DNA from: Osedax fenrisi
Taxonomy: Eukaryota > Annelida > Polychaeta > Sabellida > Siboglinidae
DNA: 64,000 nt
Direction: 5' to 3'
Assembly (NCBI GenBank): GCA_964019155.1
Contig: CAXHSG010000263.1
Span: forward strand, 1-64,000
Shown here: positions 41,101-56,892 of the stretch, in pieces
Position numbering within the stretch: the first letter of the stretch is position 1
Layout of the letters: each line of letters begins with the position of its first letter
Translations under genes and position numbers: made by a program
Notes under the pieces: model-generated
The model's input: the letters and a program-made list of their open reading frames with translations, nothing else
Told to the model about the DNA's origin: nothing
Database searches by the model: none

Positions 41101-44100
41101 CTATAGAGCGATAGGTTATATGAACACTCTATAGAGTGATATGTTATATGAACACTCTATAGAGTGATAGGTTATATGAACACTCTATAGAGCGATAGGT
41201 TATATGAACACTCTAGTGATAGGTTATATGAACACTCTATAGAGTGATAGGTTATATGAACACTCTATAGAGCGATAGGTTATATGTACACTCTATAGAG
41301 CGATAGGTTATATGAACACTCTATAGAGTGGTAGGTTATATGAACACTCTAGTGATAGGTTATATGTACACTCTATAGAGCGATAGGTTATATGAACACT
41401 CTAGTGGTAGGTTATATGAACACTCTATAGAGCGATAGGTTATATGAACACTCTATAGAGTGGTAGGTTATATGAACACTCTAGTGATAGGTTATATGAA
41501 CACTCTATAGAGCGATAGGTTATATGAACACTCTATAGAGTGATAGGTTATATGAACACTCTATAGAGCGATAGGTTATATGAACACTCTATAGAGCGAT
41601 AGGTTATATGAACACTCTATAGAGCGATAAGTTATATGAACACTATATAGAGCGATAGGTTATATGAACACTCTATAGAGTGCTAGGTTATATGAACACT
41701 CTATAGAGCGATAGGTTATATGAACACTCTATAGAGCGATAGATTATATGAACACTCTAGTGATAGGTTATATGAACACTCTATAGAGTGATAGGTTATA
41801 TGAACACTCTATAGAGCGATAGGTTATATGAACACTCTATAGAGCGATAATTTATATGAACACTCTAGTGATAGGTTATATGAACACTCTAGTGATTGGT
41901 TATATGAACACTCTATAGAGTGCTAGGTTATATGAACACTCTATAGAGCGATAAGTTATATGAACACTCTAGTGATAGGTTATATGAACACTCTATAGAG
42001 TGATAGGTTATATGAACACTCTATAGAGCGATAATTTATATGAACACTCTAGTGATAGGTTATATGAACACTCTATAGAGCGATAGGTTATATGAACACT
42101 CTATAGAGTGATAGGTTATATGAACACTCTAGTGATAGGTTATATGAACACTCTATAGAGCGATAGGTTATATGAACACTCTATAGAGTGATAGGTTATA
42201 TGAACACTCTATAGAGTGATAGGTTATATGAACACTCTAGTGATAGGTTATATGAACACTCTATAGAGCGATAGGTTATATGAACACTCTATAGAGCGAT
42301 AGGTTATATGAACACTCTATAGAGTGATAGGTTATATGAACACTCTAGTGATAGGTTATATGAACACTCTATAGAGCGATAGGTTATATGAACACTCTAT
42401 AGAGTGATATGTTATATGAACACTCTATAGAGTGATAGGTTATATGAACACTCTATAGAGCGATAGGTTATATGAACACTCTATAGAGTGATAGGTTATA
42501 TGAACACTCTAGTGATAGGTTATATGAACACTCTATAGAGCGATAGGTTATATGAACACTCTATAGAGTGATAGGTTATATGAACACTCTATAGAGTGAT
42601 AGGTTATATGAACACTCTATAGAGCGATAGGTTATATGAACACTCTATAGAGTGATAGGTTATATGAACACTCTATAGAGCGATAGGTTATATGAACACT
42701 CTATAGAGTGATAGGTTATATGAACACTCTAGTGATAGGTTATATGAACACTCTATAGAGTGATAGGTTATATGAACACTCTAGTGATAGGTTATATGAA
42801 CACTCTATAGAGTGATAGGTTATATGAACACACTCTATAGAGTGATAGGTTATATGAACACACTCTATAGAGTGATAGGTTATATGAACACTCTATAGAG
42901 TGGTAGGTTATATGAACACTCTATAGAATGATAGGTTATATGAACACTCTAGTGATAGGTTATATGAACACTCTATAGAGTGATAGGTTATATGAACACT
43001 CTATAGAGTGATAGGTTATATGAACACTCTATAGAGTGATAGGTTATATGAACACTCTATAGAGTGATAGGTTATATGATCACTCTATAGAGCGATAGGT
43101 TATATGAACACTCTAGTGATAGGTTATATGAACACTCTATAGAGCGATAGGTTATATGAACACTCTATAGAGTGATAGGTTATATGAACACTCTATAGAG
43201 CGATAGGTTATATGAACACTCTATAGAGTGGTAGGTTATATGAACACTCTAGTGATAGGTTATATGAACACTCTATAGAGTGATAGGTTATATGAACACT
43301 CTAGTGATAGGTTATATGAACACTCTATAGAGCGATAGGTTATATGAACACTCTATAGAGTGGTAGGTTATATGAACACTCTAGTGATAGGTTATATGAA
43401 CACTCTATAGAGTGAAAGGTTATATGAACACTCTATAGAGTGATAGGTTATATGAACACTCTATAGAGTGATAGGTTATATGAACACTCTAGTGATAGGT
43501 TATATGAACACTCTATAGAGTGATAGGTTATATGAACACACTAGTGATAGGTTATATGAACACTCTATAGAGTGATAGGTTATATGAACACTCTATAGAG
43601 TGATAGGTTATATGAACACTCTATAGAGTGATAGGTTATATGAACACTCTATAGAGCGATAGGTTATATGAACACTCTAGTGATAGGTTATATGAACACT
43701 CTATAGAGCGATAGGTTATATGAACACTCTATAGAGCGATAGGTTATATGAACACTCTATAGAGCGATAGGTTATATGAACACTCTATAGAGCGATAGGT
43801 TATATGAACACTCTATAGAGCGATAGGTTATATGAACACTCTATAGAGCGATAGGTTATATGAACACTCTATAGAGCGATAGGTTATATGAACACTCTAT
43901 AGAGTGATAGGTTATATGAACATTCTAGTGATAGGTTATATGAACACTCTATAGAGCGGTAGGTTATATGAACACTCTAGTGATAGGTTATATGAACACT
44001 CTAGTGATAGGTTATATGAACACTCTATAGAGCGATAGGTTATATGAACACTCTATAGAGCGATAGGTTATATGAACACTCTAGTGATAGGTTATATGAA

Positions 44101-47100
44101 CACTCTATAGAGCGATAGGTTATATGGACATTCTAGTGATAGGTTATATGAACACTCTATAGAGTGATAGGTTATATGAACACTCTAGTGATAGGTTATA
44201 TGAACACTCTATAGAGCGATAGGTTATATGAACACTCTATAGAGTGATAGGTTATATGAACATTCTAGTGATAGGTTATATGAACACTCTATAGAGTGGT
44301 AGGTTATATGAACACTCTATAGAGTGATAGGTTATATGAACACTCTAGTGATAGGTTATATGAACACGCTATAGAGCGATAGGTTATATGAACACTCTAT
44401 AGAGTGATATGTTATATGAACACTCTATAGAGTGATAGGTTATATGAACACTCTATAGAGCGATAGGTTATATGAACACTCTAGTGATAGGTTATATGAA
44501 CACTCTATAGAGTGATAGGTTATATGAACACTCTATAGAGCGATAGGTTATATGTACACTCTATAGAGCGATAGGTTATATGAACACTCTATAGAGTGGT
44601 AGGTTATATGAACACTCTAGTGATAGGTTATATGTACACTCTATAGAGCGATAGGTTATATGAATACTCTAGTGGTAGGTTATATGAACACTCTATAGAG
44701 CGATAGGTTATATGAACACTCTATAGAGTGGTAGGTTATATGAACACTCTAGTGATAGGTTATATGAACACTCTATAGAGCGATAGGTTATATGAACACT
44801 CTATAGAGTGATAGGTTATATGAACACTCTATAGAGCGATAGGTTATATGAACACTCTATAGAGCGATAGGTTATATGAACACTCTATAGAGCGATAAGT
44901 TATATGAACACTATATAGAGCGATAGGTTATATGAACACTCTATAGAGTGCTAGGTTATATGAACACTCTATAGAGCGATAGGTTATATGAACACTCTAT
45001 AGAGCGATAGATTATATGAACACTCTAGTGATAGGTTATATGAACACTCTATAGAGTGATAGGTTATATGAACACTCTATAGAGCGATAGGTTATATGAA
45101 CACTCTATAGAGCGATAATTTATATGAACACTCTAGTGATAGGTTATATGAACACTCTAGTGATTGGTTATATGAACACTCTATAGAGTGCTAGGTTATA
45201 TGAACACTCTATAGAGCGATAAGTTATATGAACACTCTAGTGATAGGTTATATGAACACTCTATAGAGTGATAGGTTATATGAACACTCTATAGAGCGAT
45301 AATTTATATGAACACTCTAGTGATAGGTTATATGAACACTCTATAGAGCGATAGGTTATATGAACACTCTATAGAGTGATAGGTTATATGAACACTCTAG
45401 TGATAGGTTATATGAACACTCTATAGAGCGATAGGTTATATGAACACTCTATAGAGTGATAGGTTATATGAACACTCTATAGAGTGATAGGTTATATGAA
45501 CACTCTAGTGATAGGTTATATGAACACTCTATAGAGCGATAGGTTATATGAACACTCTATAGAGCGATAGGTTATATGAACACTCTATAGAGTGATAGGT
45601 TATATGAACACTCTAGTGATAGGTTATATGAACACTCTATAGAGCGATAGGTTATATGAACACTCTATAGAGTGATATGTTATATGAACACTCTATAGAG
45701 TGATAGGTTATATGAACACTCTATAGAGCGATAGGTTATATGAACACTCTATAGAGTGATAGGTTATATGAACACTCTAGTGATAGGTTATATGAACACT
45801 CTATAGAGCGATAGGTTATATGAACACTCTATAGAGTGATAGGTTATATGAACACTCTATAGAGTGATAGGTTATATGAACACTCTATAGAGCGATAGGT
45901 TATATGAACACTCTATAGAGTGATAGGTTATATGAACACTCTATAGAGCGATAGGTTATATGAACACTCTATAGAGTGATAGGTTATATGAACACTCTAG
46001 TGATAGGTTATATGAACACTCTATAGAGTGATAGGTTATATGAACACTCTAGTGATAGGTTATATGAACACTCTATAGAGTGATAGGTTATATGAACACA
46101 CTCTATAGAGTGATAGGTTATATGAACACACTCTATAGAGTGATAGGTTATATGAACACTCTATAGAGTGGTAGGTTATATGAACACTCTATAGAATGAT
46201 AGGTTATATGAACACTCTAGTGATAGGTTATATGAACACTCTATAGAGTGATAGGTTATATGAACACTCTATAGAGTGATAGGTTATATGAACACTCTAT
46301 AGAGTGATAGGTTATATGAACACTCTATAGAGTGATAGGTTATATGATCACTCTATAGAGCGATAGGTTATATGAACACTCTAGTGATAGGTTATATGAA
46401 CACTCTATAGAGCGATAGGTTATATGAACACTCTATAGAGTGATAGGTTATATGAACACTCTATAGAGTGATAGGTTATATGAACACACTAGTGATAGGT
46501 TATATGAACACTCTATAGAGTGATAGGTTATATGAACACTCTATAGAGTGATAGGTTATATGAACACTCTATAGAGTGATAGGTTATATGAACACTCTAT
46601 AGAGCGATAGGTTATATGAACACTCTAGTGATAGGTTATATGAACACTCTATAGAGCGATAGGTTATATGAACACTCTATAGAGCGATAGGTTATATGAA
46701 CACTCTATAGAGCGATAGGTTATATGAACACTCTATAGAGCGATAGGTTATATGAACACTCTATAGAGCGATAGGTTATATGAACACTCTATAGAGCGAT
46801 AGGTTATATGAACACTCTATAGAGCGATAGGTTATATGAACACTCTATAGAGTGATAGGTTATATGAACATTCTAGTGATAGGTTATATGAACACTCTAT
46901 AGAGCGGTAGGTTATATGAACACTCTAGTGATAGGTTATATGAACACTCTAGTGATAGGTTATATGAACACTCTATAGAGCGATAGGTTATATGAACACT
47001 CTATAGAGCGATAGGTTATATGAACACTCTAGTGATAGGTTATATGAACACTCTATAGAGCGATAGGTTATATGGACATTCTAGTGATAGGTTATATGAA

Positions 47101-50100
47101 CACTCTATAGAGTGATAGGTTATATGAACACTCTAGTGATAGGTTATATGAACACTCTATAGAGCGATAGGTTATATGAACACTCTATAGAGTGATAGGT
47201 TATATGAACATTCTAGTGATAGGTTATATGAACACTCTATAGAGTGGTAGGTTATATGAACACTCTATAGAGTGATAGGTTATATGAACACTCTAGTGAT
47301 AGGTTATATGAACACGCTATAGAGCGATAGGTTATATGAACACTCTATAGAGTGATATGTTATATGAACACTCTATAGAGTGATAGGTTATATGAACACT
47401 CTATAGAGCGATAGGTTATATGAACACTCTAGTGATAGGTTATATGAACACTCTATAGAGTGATAGGTTATATGAACACTCTATAGAGCGATAGGTTATA
47501 TGTACACTCTATAGAGCGATAGGTTATATGAACACTCTATAGAGTGGTAGGTTATATGAACACTCTAGTGATAGGTTATATGTACACTCTATAGAGCGAT
47601 AGGTTATATGAATACTCTAGTGGTAGGTTATATGAACACTCTATAGATCGATAGGTTATATGAACACTCTATAGAGTGGTAGGTTATATGAACACTCTAG
47701 TGATAGGTTATATGAACACTCTATAGAGCGATAGGTTATATGAACACTCTATAGAGTGATAGGTTATATGAACACTCTATAGAGCGATAGGTTATATGAA
47801 CACTCTATAGAGCGATAGGTTATATGAACACTCTATAGAGCGATAAGTTATATGAACACTATATAGAGCGATAGGTTATATGAACACTCTATAGAGTGCT
47901 AGGTTATATGAACACTCTATAGAGCGATAGGTTATATGAACACTCTATAGAGCGATAGATTATATGAACACTCTAGTGATAGGTTATATGAACACTCTAT
48001 AGAGTGATAGGTTATATGAACACTCTATAGAGCGATAGGTTATATGAACACTCTATAGAGCGATAATTTATATGAACACTCTAGTGATAGGTTATATGAA
48101 CACTCTAGTGATTGGTTATATGAACACTCTATAGAGTGCTAGGTTATATGAACACTCTATAGAGCGATAAGTTATATGAACACTCTAGTGATAGGTTATA
48201 TGAACACTCTATAGAGTGATAGGTTATATGAACACTCTATAGAGCGATAATTTATATGAACACTCTAGTGATAGGTTATATGAACACTCTATAGAGCGAT
48301 AGGTTATATGAACACTCTATAGAGTGATAGGTTATATGAACACTCTAGTGATAGGTTATATGAACACTCTATTGAGCGATAGGTTATATGAACACTCTAT
48401 AGAGTGATAGGTTATATGAACACTCTATAGAGTGATAGGTTATATGAACACTCTAGTGATAGGTTATATGAACACTCTATAGAGCGATAGGTTATATGAA
48501 CACTCTATAGAGCGATAGGTTATATGAACACTCTATAGAGTGATAGGTTATATGAACACTCTAGTGATAGGTTATATGAACACTCTATAGAGCGATAGGT
48601 TATATGAACACTCTATAGAGTGATATGTTATATGAACACTCTATAGAGTGATAGGTTATATGAACACTCTATAGAGCGATAGGTTATATGAACACTCTAT
48701 AGAGTGATAGGTTATATGAACACTCTAGTGATAGGTTATATGAACACTCTATAGAGCGATAGGTTATATGAACACTCTATAGAGTGATAGGTTATATGAA
48801 CACTCTATAGAGTGATAGGTTATATGAACACTCTATAGAGCGATAGGTTATATGAACACTCTATAGAGTGATAGGTTATATGAACACTCTATAGAGCGAT
48901 AGGTTATATGAACACTCTATAGAGTGATAGGTTATATGAACACTCTAGTGATAGGTTATATGAACACTCTATAGAGTGATAGGTTATATGAACACTCTAG
49001 TGATAGGTTATATGAACACTCTATAGAGTGATAGGTTATATGAACACACTCTATAGAGTGATAGGTTATATGAACACACTCTATAGAGTGATAGGTTATA
49101 TGAACACTCTATAGAGTGGTAGGTTATATGAACACTCTATAGAATGATAGGTTATATGAACACTCTAGTGATAGGTTATATGAACACTCTATAGAGTGAT
49201 AGGTTATATGAACACTCTATAGAGTGATAGGTTATATGAACACTCTATAGAGTGATAGGTTATATGAACACTCTATAGAGTGATAGGTTATATGAACACT
49301 CTATAGAGCGATAGGTTATATGAACACTCTAGTGATAGGTTATATGAACACTCTATAGAGCGATAGGTTATATGAACACTCTATAGAGTGATAGGTTATA
49401 TGAACACTCTATAGAGTGATAGGTTATATGAACACACTAGTGATAGGTTATATGAACACTCTATAGAGTGATAGGTTATATGAACACTCTATAGAGTGAT
49501 AGGTTATATGAACACTCTATAGATTGATAGGTTATATGAACATTCTAGTGATAGGTTATATGAACACTCTATAGAGCGGTAGGTTATATGAACACTCTAG
49601 TGATAGGTTATATGAACACTCTAGTGATAGGTTATATGAACACTCTATAGAGCGATAGGTTATATGAACACTCTATAGAGCGATAGGTTATATGAACACT
49701 CTAGTGATAGGTTATATGAACACTCTATAGAGCGATAGGTTATATGAACATTCTAGTGATAGGTTATATGAACACTCTAGTGATTGGTTATATGAACACT
49801 CTATAGAGTGCTAGGTTATATGAACACTCTATAGAGCGATAAGTTATATGAACACTCTAGTGATAGGTTATATGAACACTCTATAGAGTGATAGGTTATA
49901 TGAACACTCTATAGAGCGATAATTTATATGAACACTCTAGTGATAGGTTATATGAACACTCTATAGAGCGATAGGTTATATGAACACTCTATAGAGTGAT
50001 AGGTTATATGAACACTCTAGTGATAGGTTATATGAACACTCTATTGAGCGATAGGTTATATGAACACTCTATAGAGTGATAGGTTATATGAACACTCTAT

Positions 50101-53100
50101 AGAGTGATAGGTTATATGAACACTCTAGTGATAGGTTATATGAACACTCTATAGAGCGATAGGTTATATGAACACTCTATAGAGCGATAGGTTATATGAA
50201 CACTCTATAGAGTGATAGGTTATATGAACACTCTAGTGATAGGTTATATGAACACTCTATAGAGCGATAGGTTATATGAACACTCTATAGAGTGATATGT
50301 TATATGAACACTCTATAGAGTGATAGGTTATATGAACACTCTATAGAGCGATAGGTTATATGAACACTCTATAGAGTGATAGGTTATATGAACACTCTAG
50401 TGATAGGTTATATGAACACTCTATAGAGCGATAGGTTATATGAACACTCTATAGAGTGATAGGTTATATGAACACTCTATAGAGTGATAGGTTATATGAA
50501 CACTCTATAGAGCGATAGGTTATATGAACACTCTATAGAGTGATAGGTTATATGAAAACTCTATAGAGCGATAGGTTATATGAACACTCTATAGAGTGAT
50601 AGGTTATATGAACACTCTAGTGATAGGTTATATGAACACTCTATAGAGTGATAGGTTATATGAACACTCTAGTGATAGGTTATATGAACACTCTATAGAG
50701 TGATAGGTTATATGAACACACTCTATAGAGTGATAGGTTATATGAACACACTCTATAGAGTGATAGGTTATATGAACACTCTATAGAGTGGTAGGTTATA
50801 TGAACACTCTATAGAATGATAGGTTATATGAACACTCTAGTGATAGGTTATATGAACACTCTATAGAGTGATAGGTTATATGAACACTCTATAGAGTGAT
50901 AGGTTATATGAACACTCTATAGAGTGATAGGTTATATGAACACTCTATAGAGTGATAGGTTATATGAACACTCTATAGAGCGATAGGTTATATGAACACT
51001 CTAGTGATAGGTTATATGAACACTCTATAGAGCGATAGGTTATATGAACACTCTATAGAGTGATAGGTTATATGAACACTCTATAGAGTGATAGGTTATA
51101 TGAACACACTAGTGATAGGTTATATGAACACTCTATAGAGTGATAGGTTATATGAACACTCTATAGAGTGATAGGTTATATGAACACTCTATAGATTGAT
51201 AGGTTATATGAACATTCTAGTGATAGGTTATATGAACACTCTATAGAGCGGTAGGTTATATGAACACTCTAGTGATAGGTTATATGAACACTCTAGTGAT
51301 AGGTTATATGAACACTCTATAGAGCGATAGGTTATATGAACACTCTATAGAGCGATAGGTTATATGAACACTCTAGTGATAGGTTATATGAACACTCTAT
51401 AGAGCGATAGGTTATATGAACATTCTAGTGATAGGTTATATGAACACTCTATAGAGTGATAGGTTATATGAACACTCTAGTGATAGGTTATATGAACACT
51501 CTATAGAGCGATAGGTTATATGAACACTCTATAGAGTGATAGGTTATATGAACATTCTAGTGATAGGTTATATGAACACTCTATAGAGTGGTAGGTTATA
51601 TGAACACTCTATAGAGTGATAGGTTATATGAACACTCTAGTGATAGGTTATATGAACACGCTATAGAGCGATAGGTTATATGAACACTCTATAGAGTGAT
51701 ATGTTATATGAACACTCTATAGAGTGATAGGTTATATGAACACTCTATAGAGCGATAGGTTATATGAACACTAGTGATAGGTTATATGAACACTCTATAG
51801 AGTGATAGGTTATATGAACACTCTATAGAGCGATAGGTTATATGAACACTCTATAGAGCGATAGGTTATATGAACACTCTATAGAGTGATAGGTTACATG
51901 AACACTCTAGTGATAGGTTATATGTACACTCTATAGAGCGATAGGTTATATGAACACTCTAGTGGTAGGTTATATGAACACTCTATAGAGCGATAGGTTA
52001 TATGAACACTCTATAGAGTGGTAGGTTATATGAACACTCTAGTGATAGGTTATATGAACACTCTATAGAGCGATAGGTTATATGAACACTCTATAGAGTG
52101 ATAGGTTATATGAACACTCTATAGAGCGATAGGTTATATGAACACTCTATAGAGCGATAGGTTATATGAACACTCTATAGAGCGATAAGTTATATGAACA
52201 CTATATAGAGCGATAGGTTATATGAACACTCTATAGAGTGCTAGGTTATATGAACACTCTATAGAGCGATAGGTTATATGAACACTCTATAGAGCGATAG
52301 ATTATATGAACACTCTAGTGATAGGTTATATGAACACTCTATAGAGTGATAGGTTATATGAACACTCTATAGAGCGATAGGTTATATGAACACTCTATAG
52401 AGCGATAATTTATATGAACACTCTAGTGATAGGTTATATGAACACTCTAGTGATTGGTTATATGAACACTCTATAGAGTGCTAGGTTATATGAACACTCT
52501 ATAGAGCGATAAGTTATATGAACACTCTAGTGATAGGTTATATGAACACTCTATAGAGTGATAGGTTATATGAACACTCTATAGAGCGATAATTTATATG
52601 AACACTCTAGTGATAGGTTATATGAACACTCTATATAGCGATAGGTTATATGAACACTCTATAGAGTGATAGGTTATATGAACACTCTAGTGATAGGTTA
52701 TATGAACACTCTATAGAGCGATAGGTTATATGAACACTCTATAGAGTGATAGGTTATATGAACACTCTATAGAGTGATAGGTTATATGAACACTCTAGTG
52801 ATAGGTTATATGAACACTCTATAGAGCGATAGGTTATATGAACACTCTATAGAGCGATAGGTTATATGAACACTCTATAGAGTGATAGGTTATATGAACA
52901 CTCTAGTGATAGGTTATATGAACACTCTATAGAGCGATAGGTTATATGAACACTCTATAGAGTGATATGTTATATGAACACTCTATAGAGTGATAGGTTA
53001 TATGAACACTCTATAGAGCGATAGGTTATATGAACACTCTATAGAGTGATAGGTTATATGAACACTCTAGTGATAGGTTATATGAACACTCTATAGAGCG

Positions 53101-56100
53101 ATAGGTTATATGAACACTCTATAGAGTGATAGGTTATATGAACACTCTATAGAGTGATAGGTTATATGAACACTCTATAGAGTGATAGGTTATATGAACA
53201 CTCTATAGAGCGATAGGTTATATGAACACTCTATAGAGTGATAGGTTATATGAACACTCTATAGAGCGATAGGTTATATGAACACTATAGTGATTGGTTA
53301 TATGAACACTCTATAGAGCGATAGGTTATATGAACACTCTATAGAGTGGTAGGTTATATGAACACTCTATAGAGTGGTAGGTTATATGAACACTCTATAG
53401 AGCGATAGGTTATATGAACACTCTATAGAGCGATAGGTTATATGAACACTCTATAGAGTGATAGGTTATATGAACACTCTAGTGATAGGTTATATGAACA
53501 CTCTAGTGATAGGTTATATGAACACTCTATAGAGTGATAGGTTATATGAACACTCTAGTGATAGGTTATATGAACACTCTATAGAGTGATAGGTTATATG
53601 AACACACTCTATAGAGTGATAGGTTATATGAACACACTCTATAGAGTGATAGGTTATATGAACACTCTATAGAGTGGTAGGTTATATGAACACTCTATAG
53701 AATGATAGGTTATATGAACACTCTAGTGATAGGTTATATGAACACTCTATAGAGTGATAGGTTATATGAACACTCTATAGAGTGATAGGTTATATGAACA
53801 CTCTATAGAGTGATAGGTTATATGAACACTCTATAGAGTGATAGGTTATATGAACACTCTATAGAGCGATAGGTTATATGAACACTCTAGTGATAGGTTA
53901 TATGAACACTCTATAGAGCGATAGGTTATATGAACACTCTATAGAGTGATAGGTTATATGAACACTCTATAGAGTGATAGGTTATATGAACACACTAGTG
54001 ATAGGTTATATGAACACTCTATAGAGTGATAGGTTATATGAACACTCTATAGAGTGATAGGTTATATGAACACTCTATAGATTGATAGGTTATATGAACA
54101 TTCTAGTGATAGGTTATATGAACACTCTATAGAGCGGTAGGTTATATGAACACTCTAGTGATAGGTTATATGAACACTCTAGTGATAGGTTATATGAACA
54201 CTCTATAGAGCGATAGGTTATATGAACACTCTATAGAGCGATAGGTTATATGAACACTCTAGTGATAGGTTATATGAACACTCTATAGAGCGATAGGTTA
54301 TATGAACATTCTAGTGATAGGTTATATGAACACTCTATAGAGTGATAGGTTATATGAACACTCTAGTGATAGGTTATATGAACACTCTATAGAGCGATAG
54401 GTTATATGAACACTCTATAGAGTGATAGGTTATATGAACATTCTAGTGATAGGTTATATGAACACTCTATAGAGTGGTAGGTTATATGAACACTCTATAG
54501 AGTGATAGGTTATATGAACACTCTAGTGATAGGTTATATGAACACGCTATAGAGCGATAGGTTATATGAACACTCTATAGAGTGATATGTTATATGAACA
54601 CTCTATAGAGTGATAGGTTATATGAACACTCTATAGAGCGATAGGTTATATGAACACTCTAGTGATAGGTTATATGAACACTCTATAGAGTGATAGGTTA
54701 TATGAACACTCTATAGAGCGATAGGTTATATGAACACTCTATAGAGCGATAGGTTATATGAACACTCTATAGAGTGATAGGTTACATGAACACTCTAGTG
54801 ATAGGTTATATGTACACTCTATAGAGCGATAGGTTATATGAACACTCTAGTGGTAGGTTATATGAACACTCTATAGAGCGATAGGTTATATGAACACTCT
54901 ATAGAGTGGTAGGTTATATGAACACTCTAGTGATAGGTTATATGAACACTCTATAGAGCGATAGGTTATATGAACACTCTATAGAGTGATAGGTTATATG
55001 AACACTCTATAGAGCGATAGGTTATATGAACACTCTATAGAGCGATAGGTTATATGAACACTCTATAGAGCGATAAGTTATATGAACACTATATAGAGCG
55101 ATAGGTTATATGAACACTCTGTAGAGTGCTAGGTTATATGAACACTCTATAGAGCGATAGGTTATATGAACACTCTATAGAGCGATAGATTATATGAACA
55201 CTCTAGTGATAGGTTATATGAACACTCTATAGAGTGATAGGTTATATGAACACTCTATAGAGCGATAGGTTATATGAACACTCTATAGAGCGATAATTTA
55301 TATGAACACTCTAGTGATAGGTTATATGAACACTCTAGTGATTGGTTATATGAACACTCTATAGAGTGCTAGGTTATATGAACACTCTATAGAGCGATAA
55401 GTTATATGAACACTCTAGTGATAGGTTATATGAACACTCTATAGAGTGATAGGTTATATGAACACTCTATAGAGCGATAATTTATATGAACACTCTAGTG
55501 ATAGGTTATATGAACACTCTATAGAGCGATAGGTTATATGAACACTCTATAGAGTGATAGGTTATATGAACACTCTAGTGATAGGTTATATGAACACTCT
55601 ATAGAGCGATAGGTTATATGAACACTCTATAGAGTGATAGGTTATATGAACACTCTATAGAGTGATAGGTTATATGAACACTCTAGTGATAGGTTATATG
55701 AACACTCTATAGAGCGATAGGTTATATGAACACTCTATAGAGCGATAGGTTATATGAACACTCTATAGAGTGATAGGTTATATGAACACTCTAGTGATAG
55801 GTTATATGAACACTCTATAGAGCGATAGGTTATATGAACACTCTATAGAGTGATATGTTATATGAACACTCTATAGAGTGATAGGTTATATGAACACTCT
55901 ATAGAGCGATAGGTTATATGAACACTCTATAGAGTGATAGGTTATATGAACACTCTAGTGATAGGTTATATGAACACTCTATAGAGCGATAGGTTATATG
56001 AACACTCTATAGAGTGATAGGTTATATGAACACTCTATAGAGTGATAGGTTATATGAACACTCTATAGAGTGATAGGTTATATGAACACTCTATAGAGCG

Positions 56101-56700
56101 ATAGGTTATATGAACACTCTATAGAGTGATAGGTTATATGAACACTCTATAGAGCGATAGGTTATATGAACACTATAGTGATTGGTTATATGAACACTCT
56201 ATAGAGCGATAGGTTATATGAACACTCTATAGAGTGGTAGGTTATATGAACACTCTATAGAGTGGTAGGTTATATGAACACTCTATAGAGTGCTAGGTTA
56301 TATGAACACTCTATAGAGCGATAGGTTATATGAACACTCTATAGAGCGATAGGTTATATGAACACTCTATAGAGTGATAGGTTATATGAACACTCTATAG
56401 AGTGGTAGGTTATATGAACACTCTATAGAGTGATAGGTTATATGAACACTCTATAGAGCGATAGGTTATATGAACACTATAGTGATTGGTTATATGAACA
56501 CTCTATAGAGCGATAGGTTATATGAACACTCTATAGAGTGGTAGGTTATATGAACACTCTATAGAGCGATAGGTTATATGAACACTCTATAGAGTGATAG
56601 GTTATATGAACACTCTATAGAGCGATAAGTTATATGAACACTCTAGTGGTAGGTTATATGAACACTCTATAGAGCGATAGGTTATATGAACACTCTATAG
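38173..56700 (+). repeat. Main higher-order repeat domain, about 2.9-3.3 kb period
   Basis: The single-copy-per-unit marker CACGCTATAG occurs at 38173, 41097, 44365, 47313, 51657 and 54543, with spacings of 2,924, 3,268, 2,948, 4,344 and 2,886 bp. A second marker, two consecutive CACACTCTATAG 30-mers, occurs at 42829, 46097, 49045, 50717 and 53603. Spacings of 3,268, 2,948 and 2,886 agree between markers, and the extra 1,672-bp step at 49045-50717 explains the odd 4,344-bp interval. Copies are nearly identical monomer by monomer, with length differences caused by gain or loss of whole monomer groups. The right limit is approximate. Confidence 0.9.
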
Positions 56701-56892
56701 AGCGATAGGTTATATGAACACTCTATAGAGTGATAGGTTATATGAACACTCTATAGAGCGATAGGTTATATGAACACTATAGTGATTGGTTATATGAACA
56801 CTCTATAGAGCGATAGGTTATATGAACACTCTATAGAGTGATAGGTTATATGAACACTCTAGTGATAGGTTATATGAACACTCTATAGAGCG
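53950..56892 (+). repeat. Source segment of a 7,108-bp-offset duplication
   Basis: Rare variants here recur 7,108 bp downstream: CACACTAGTG at 53991 and 61099, CACGCTATAG at 54543 and 61651, GTTACATG at 54781 and 61889, CACTATAGTG at 56475 and 63583, and at 56775 and 63883. The match reaches the window end, so the full copy is longer than shown. Confidence 0.9.
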
